The notes below the pieces were generated by a model. That model was not told the origin of the DNA. It saw only the letters and a program-made list of their open reading frames with translations, and ran no database searches. Both the position numbers and the translations under genes were made by a program. This document shows positions 60,391-64,000 of a stretch of 64,000 nt of DNA, piece after piece. The first letter of the stretch is position 1, and each line of letters begins with the position of its first letter. Source of the DNA: Duganella guangzhouensis (GTDB taxonomy: Bacteria > Pseudomonadota > Gammaproteobacteria > Burkholderiales > Burkholderiaceae_D); NCBI RefSeq assembly GCF_009674535.1, contig NZ_WKJK01000010.1:186001-250000 (forward strand). Direction: 5' to 3'.

Positions 60391-61828
60391 GGCCAACCCG
60401 CTGCCGGCGCCCCGCCAGCAGCGCCTCCATCTCCTCCGGCGCCACCGGAGGACTGATGCAGAAGCCGAACGCCTCATCGCAGCCCATCTCCGACAACTGC
60501 GCCAGTTGCTCATCGCTCTCCACGCCGGCCGCGATCACCCGCATGTTCAGGGTCTGCGCCATCTCGATAATCGCCCGCACCATCGCCCCGCCGCGCGCCA
60601 GATCATCGACAAAGCCTTTATCGATCTTCACCACATCCACCGTAAAGCGCCGCAGATAATTCAGCGACGCATAACCGGTGCCGAAATCGCTGATCGCAAT
60701 CCGCACGCCGAGCTGCTTGAACTGCTGCAGAATCTCCTCCGCGTTCTGTCCCTTATCGATCAGCATCGCCTCGGTGATTTCCAGCTCGATGCAGCATCCC
60801 GGCACACCTGCCTTCTCCAGTATCGCCGCAAAGGTCGGCACGATCTCCTTGTGGAAGAACTGGCGCGGCGACAGATGCACCGCCACCATCAGCGTCTGCC
60901 CCTGCTCCATCCAGCGCCGCAGTTGCGCCGCCGCCGTCGCCATCACCCACGCCCCCACCGGCAGAATCAGCGCGCTCTGCTCCAGCACCGGCAGGAAATC
61001 CAGCGGCATCACCAGCCCCAGTTCCGGATGCTTCCAGCGCAGCAGCGCCTTCACGCCCACGATGCGCTGCGACTTCAGATCCAGCTTGGGCTGATAGGTC
61101 AGGATGAACTCATCATGCTCCTGTGCGTGCCGCAGCGCCGTCTCCAGGATCAGCCGCGAATACGCCTTGGCCTGCATGCTGGGCAGGAAGCGCAGGCTGG
61201 CGCCCCGGCCGCGCTGCTTGGCCGCGTACATCGCCAGGTCGGCCTTCTCGATCAGGGTTTCAATATCCTCGTCGTCATCCGGATACACCGCCACGCCGAT
61301 GCTGGCGGCCACCTCCAGCAGCTCGCCATTAACGACAAACGGCTCCACGATCGCCTTCATGATCTTTTCCGCCACCTGTTGCGCATCGGCGCCGTGCTTC
61401 AGCTCCGTCAGCAGCACGATGAATTCATCGCCGCCCTGGCGCGCCACCGTGTCCACCTCGCGCACGCACTGGCGCAGGCGCTGGGCGAACTGCACCAGCA
61501 CCTGGTCGCCGGCGTCATGGCCCAGCGTATCGTTGATGGATTTGAAGCGGTCGATATCGACAAACAGCACCGCCAGCAGACTGTCGTGACGGCGCGCATA
61601 GGCCACGCCGTGTTCCAGCTGCAGCTGGAACTGCAGCCGGTTCGGCAAGCCGGTCAGGCTGTCGTGATGGGCGATGAAGTCGAGCCGCATTTCAGTGTCG
61701 CGCTGCGCCGCCAGCGCCGTCTGCAATTGCGCGCAGCGCGCACGCAAACCGCGCGCCTGCCATTGACCGAAACACAGCGCCAGCAGACATGGCGCCGCAC
61801 CGGCCACTACCGGCCATATGGTGTTCAT
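60374..61828 (-). CDS. Membrane GGDEF protein with degenerate EAL domain
   Basis: 484 residues. One N-terminal membrane helix (residues 4-22), a GGDEF domain with intact GGDEF (132-136) and an inhibitory I-site RxxD (REVD, 123-126), so c-di-GMP synthesis is plausible. The EAL domain is altered at key metal or catalytic positions: EAL is KAL (260-262), the conserved Asn is His318, the first Asp of DDFGTGY is Ser380, and the Glu of AEGVE is Ala434. Phosphodiesterase activity is therefore unlikely and a regulatory or binding role is more probable. The last 17 bp overlap the convergent glycosidase gene. Confidence 0.93.
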   Translation of the reverse strand: MNTIWPVVAGAAPCLLALCFGQWQARGLRARCAQLQTALAAQRDTEMRLDFIAHHDSLTGLPNRLQFQLQLEHGVAYARRHDSLLAVLFVDIDRFKSINDTLGHDAGDQVLVQFAQRLRQCVREVDTVARQGGDEFIVLLTELKHGADAQQVAEKIMKAIVEPFVVNGELLEVAASIGVAVYPDDDEDIETLIEKADLAMYAAKQRGRGASLRFLPSMQAKAYSRLILETALRHAQEHDEFILTYQPKLDLKSQRIVGVKALLRWKHPELGLVMPLDFLPVLEQSALILPVGAWVMATAAAQLRRWMEQGQTLMVAVHLSPRQFFHKEIVPTFAAILEKAGVPGCCIELEITEAMLIDKGQNAEEILQQFKQLGVRIAISDFGTGYASLNYLRRFTVDVVKIDKGFVDDLARGGAMVRAIIEMAQTLNMRVIAAGVESDEQLAQLSEMGCDEAFGFCISPPVAPEEMEALLAGRRQRVGLNVAA

Positions 61829-61942
61829 GCTGTCCCTCTTCGTCGGGTGCACTACGGAAGAGGAAATGATAGAGGATAGGGTTGCGGCCGACAGACCGTT
61901 CACGCGCCCGCTTGAGGCACATCAAACGGCCTGTGGCAAATA

Positions 61943-63568
61943 TCAGCGTGTCAGTTGCAGCATGCGTCCGCTTCCGGCCGCCAGCGCGGTCGGAGCCTGG
62001 CCCCGCAGCTTGAAGATGCTGACCGCTTCCGACAGACTGGCCGCCTGCTGCTGCAAGGCGTCCGCCGCCGCCGCCGCTTGCTCGACCAGCGCCGCGTTCT
62101 GCTGCGTCACGCTGTCCATCTGCGTGATGGCGATGCTGATCTGCTCGATGCCATCGCGCTGCTCGCCGCTGGCCACCGAAATTTCACCGATGATGGCGGT
62201 CACGCGCTGCACGCTGGCCACCACTTCGCTCATGGTGTCGCCGGCCTGGCCGACCAGCTTGCTGCCCTGCTCGACCCGGCCCACCGAGGTGCCGATCAAT
62301 TCCTTGATTTCACGCGCGGCGGCGGCCGAGCGCTGCGCCAGGTTGCGCACCTCGGACGCCACCACCGCGAAACCGCGGCCCTGCTCGCCGGCACGGGCCG
62401 CTTCCACCGCCGCGTTCAGCGCCAGGATATTGGTCTGGAACGCGATGCCGTCGATAACGCCGATGATGTCGACGATCTTGCGCGAACTGTCGTTGATCTC
62501 GCCCATGGTATGCACCATCTGCGCCACCGCGTCGCCGCCCTTGACCGCCACGCTGGACGCGCTGTCGGCCAGCCGGCACGCCTCGGCCGCGTTCTCGTTG
62601 TTCTGCTTGACGGTGGTGGTCAGCTCCACCATGGCGGCCGCCGTTTGCTCCAGCGAGCTGGCCTGCTCCTCGGTGCGGCCGGACAGATCCAGATTGCCGG
62701 CGGCGATTTCCACCGTGGCGCCGTGGATGGTCTCGGTCCCGCTGCGGACCTTGCCGACGATATTGCTGAGGTTATCCTGCATCAGCCGCAGCGCCCCCAG
62801 CAGATCGCCGATCTCGTCCTTGCTGGTGACCCGCACCTCGCTGCTGAGATCGCCACCGGCCACGGTCTGCGCCACCCCCACCGCCGCCTGCAGCGGCACC
62901 GTGATGCTCTTGATCAGCGACACCACCGTCACGCAACCCACCACCAGCGTGATCAGCAGCGTCACGCCCATCGCCAGCAAGGCCTGGCGGTGCGCGGCCG
63001 CGTTGTCCGCCGCCATGGACTCGCCCAGCCGCTTGGCCTCGGCGCCGATGTAGGCGACGATGTCATCGATCTTCTTGGTCGGCTCGCGGTCCATGCCCTT
63101 GACCAGCGCATCGACCACATGCGCGCTGTCGGGGTTAGCGGGATCGTATTTTTTCAGCGCCGCCATATAGCGCGCCACCAGCTCGTTCTGGGTTTTGATG
63201 GCCTCCTCCACCAGCGGCGTGCTGAGCTGGAGTTGGTCGAGCAGCGCGGCCAGCTTCTGCAGCTCGGCGCGGGTGCTCTCGCCGCCCTGGACGAAGGCCT
63301 TGCTGTATTTGTCGAACTGGGCCGTATCGTTACCGCGCAACAGCGTGTTCTTCCACTCCTGCACCTGGATCTTGAATTCCACCTGCGCGCCGCGCGCCGT
63401 GTCGATGGCCTGGCTGATCGCCACCGAGCGCGCCATCGCGTCTGCGCTGCGCTGATTGCCGTGATCCAGCGCGCGCCAGCCGGAGGTGGCGACCACCGCC
63501 AGCGCGACGAAGAAGAAGGCGCCCAGCAAACCCAAACGCACGCCTATCTTGAGATTGGCGAGTTTCAT
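61943..63568 (-). CDS. Methyl-accepting chemotaxis protein
   Basis: A 541-residue chemoreceptor. TM1 (GVRLGLLGAFFFVALAVVA), a helical periplasmic sensor (about residues 35-190), TM2 (LLAMGVTLLITLVVGCVTVV), a HAMP linker, then the cytoplasmic signalling hairpin with GIAFQTNILALNAAVEAARA and GEQGRGFAVVASEVRNLAQR. No C-terminal NWETF-type receptor-methylase tether is seen. AAGGAGG lies close before ATG. The ligand is unknown. No che genes are next to it. Confidence 0.95.
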   Translation of the reverse strand: MKLANLKIGVRLGLLGAFFFVALAVVATSGWRALDHGNQRSADAMARSVAISQAIDTARGAQVEFKIQVQEWKNTLLRGNDTAQFDKYSKAFVQGGESTRAELQKLAALLDQLQLSTPLVEEAIKTQNELVARYMAALKKYDPANPDSAHVVDALVKGMDREPTKKIDDIVAYIGAEAKRLGESMAADNAAAHRQALLAMGVTLLITLVVGCVTVVSLIKSITVPLQAAVGVAQTVAGGDLSSEVRVTSKDEIGDLLGALRLMQDNLSNIVGKVRSGTETIHGATVEIAAGNLDLSGRTEEQASSLEQTAAAMVELTTTVKQNNENAAEACRLADSASSVAVKGGDAVAQMVHTMGEINDSSRKIVDIIGVIDGIAFQTNILALNAAVEAARAGEQGRGFAVVASEVRNLAQRSAAAAREIKELIGTSVGRVEQGSKLVGQAGDTMSEVVASVQRVTAIIGEISVASGEQRDGIEQISIAITQMDSVTQQNAALVEQAAAAADALQQQAASLSEAVSIFKLRGQAPTALAAGSGRMLQLTR

Positions 63569-63661
63569 CGTTTCCTCCTTGGCAAAGGCTGTTAACCATC
63601 ATGCACGCCGGACGCACACTTGCCAATAAGGAGCAACAGAAATAGTCGCGGATTCTCGCCG

Positions 63662-64000
63662 CTACAACAGCTGGCGGGCGTAAATATTGGTAGGACGACC
63701 ATCCGGTGGCATCGGCACATGCTCGATGAAGCTCAGGCCCAGCTTGGCCAGCAGATTGATCGACACCGTGTTGGCCGGATTGGTGATCCCCATCAGCCGC
63801 CGAATGCCCAGCACATCGCGCGCATAGGCCACCACGGCGGCGGCGGCCTCGTAGGTATACCCCTGGCCGAAGTAGGCCGGGCGGATGGCGTAACCGATGT
63901 CGACGTCCGGCAGCGTGTCGCGCTTGATCAGGCCACACAAGCCCAGTGGCTGGCCATCGCTCTTGCGCTCCATCACATACAGCGAATGGCCGTGGCGCGT
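63662..64000 (-). CDS. GNAT-family N-acetyltransferase (partial, 5' end outside window)
   Basis: 112 residues are visible and the frame stays open to the window edge. PLGLCGLIKRDTLPDVDIGY, AIRPAYFGQGYTYEAAAAVV (the acetyl-CoA loop region) and GITNPANTVSINLLAKLGLS match RimJ-type GNAT enzymes that acetylate protein N-termini or small molecules. It is separated by 93 bp from the chemoreceptor gene on the same strand. The substrate is unknown. Confidence 0.88.
   Translation of the reverse strand, partial: TRHGHSLYVMERKSDGQPLGLCGLIKRDTLPDVDIGYAIRPAYFGQGYTYEAAAAVVAYARDVLGIRRLMGITNPANTVSINLLAKLGLSFIEHVPMPPDGRPTNIYARQLL

Noticed and set aside
63569..63661. Sigma54-like TTGGCAAGTGTGC upstream of the chemoreceptor
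   Set aside because: The spacing between GG and GC is too short for a -24/-12 promoter, and no sigma28 sequence is seen either.
1..64000. tRNA, rRNA, CRISPR or prophage integrase genes
   Set aside because: No cloverleaf, rRNA-like stretch, spaced direct repeats or recombinase/integrase reading frame was recognised in the window.

Overview
The window is GC-rich DNA from a betaproteobacterium, most probably an Oxalobacteraceae member (Massilia/Duganella-like). The taxonomic reading is inference. It rests on a groES-groEL operon with a CIRCE operator, a fused glucokinase-HexR protein of the kind known from Burkholderiales, PEP-CTERM proteins, and many polysaccharide genes with TonB-dependent receptors.

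Layout. 1-2.7 kb: the end of a probable beta-galactosidase, a flavin monooxygenase, an 89-bp palindrome and an AraC regulator. 2.8-5 kb: groES-groEL. 5-8.7 kb: an MFS exporter, two small hypothetical genes and a serine beta-lactamase-like hydrolase. 8.7-12.2 kb: galactan/galactose catabolism (GH53 galactanase, sugar lactonase, KDPGal aldolase, KDGal kinase). 12.4-16.2 kb: a PadR-MFS operon, a MerR/TipAS regulator and an EF-hand protein. 16.3-21.7 kb: glucokinase-HexR, a GH13 alpha-glucosidase and a POT peptide transporter. 21.7-26 kb: nine small leftward genes in visibly AT-richer DNA. Several gene ends carry attC-like cores, so this may be a remnant of an integron cassette array without an integrase, or a store of toxin-immunity genes. 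26.2-34.8 kb: FKBP lipoprotein, pullulanase, PKD lipoprotein, GH92 mannosidase, PL9-like lyase and a PEP-CTERM protein. 34.8-44.4 kb: TonB siderophore receptor, then the maltose genes (periplasmic alpha-amylase, phosphoglucomutase, sugar MFS transporter, divergent GH31 alpha-glucosidase). 44.5-50.6 kb: PEP-CTERM zincin, APS kinase plus sulfotransferase, M2 peptidase and an epoxide-hydrolase-like protein. 50.6-60.4 kb: lipoprotein, tryptophan-halogenase-like flavoprotein and a large TonB receptor, divergent from a cyclomaltodextrinase and an (alpha/alpha)6 glycosidase. 60.4-64 kb: GGDEF/degenerate-EAL protein, chemoreceptor and part of an acetyltransferase.

How it fits together. The dominant theme is alpha-glucan use: outer-membrane uptake (TonB receptor), periplasmic cutting (pullulanase, amylases, GH31), inner-membrane import (MFS) and cytoplasmic entry (GH13 glucosidase, glucokinase, phosphoglucomutase). 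These genes sit in four separate blocks, some of which share operator-like sequences. A second theme is galactan to galactose to the De Ley-Doudoroff route.

The most unusual structure is a set of three 89-bp near-perfect palindromes (1905-1993, 36943-37031, 49484-49572). Their outer ends and inner landmarks are constant while their stems differ with compensating changes in both arms. Each lies at or just behind the 3' end of a gene. In one case the element supplies the last residues and the stop codon of the AraC protein.
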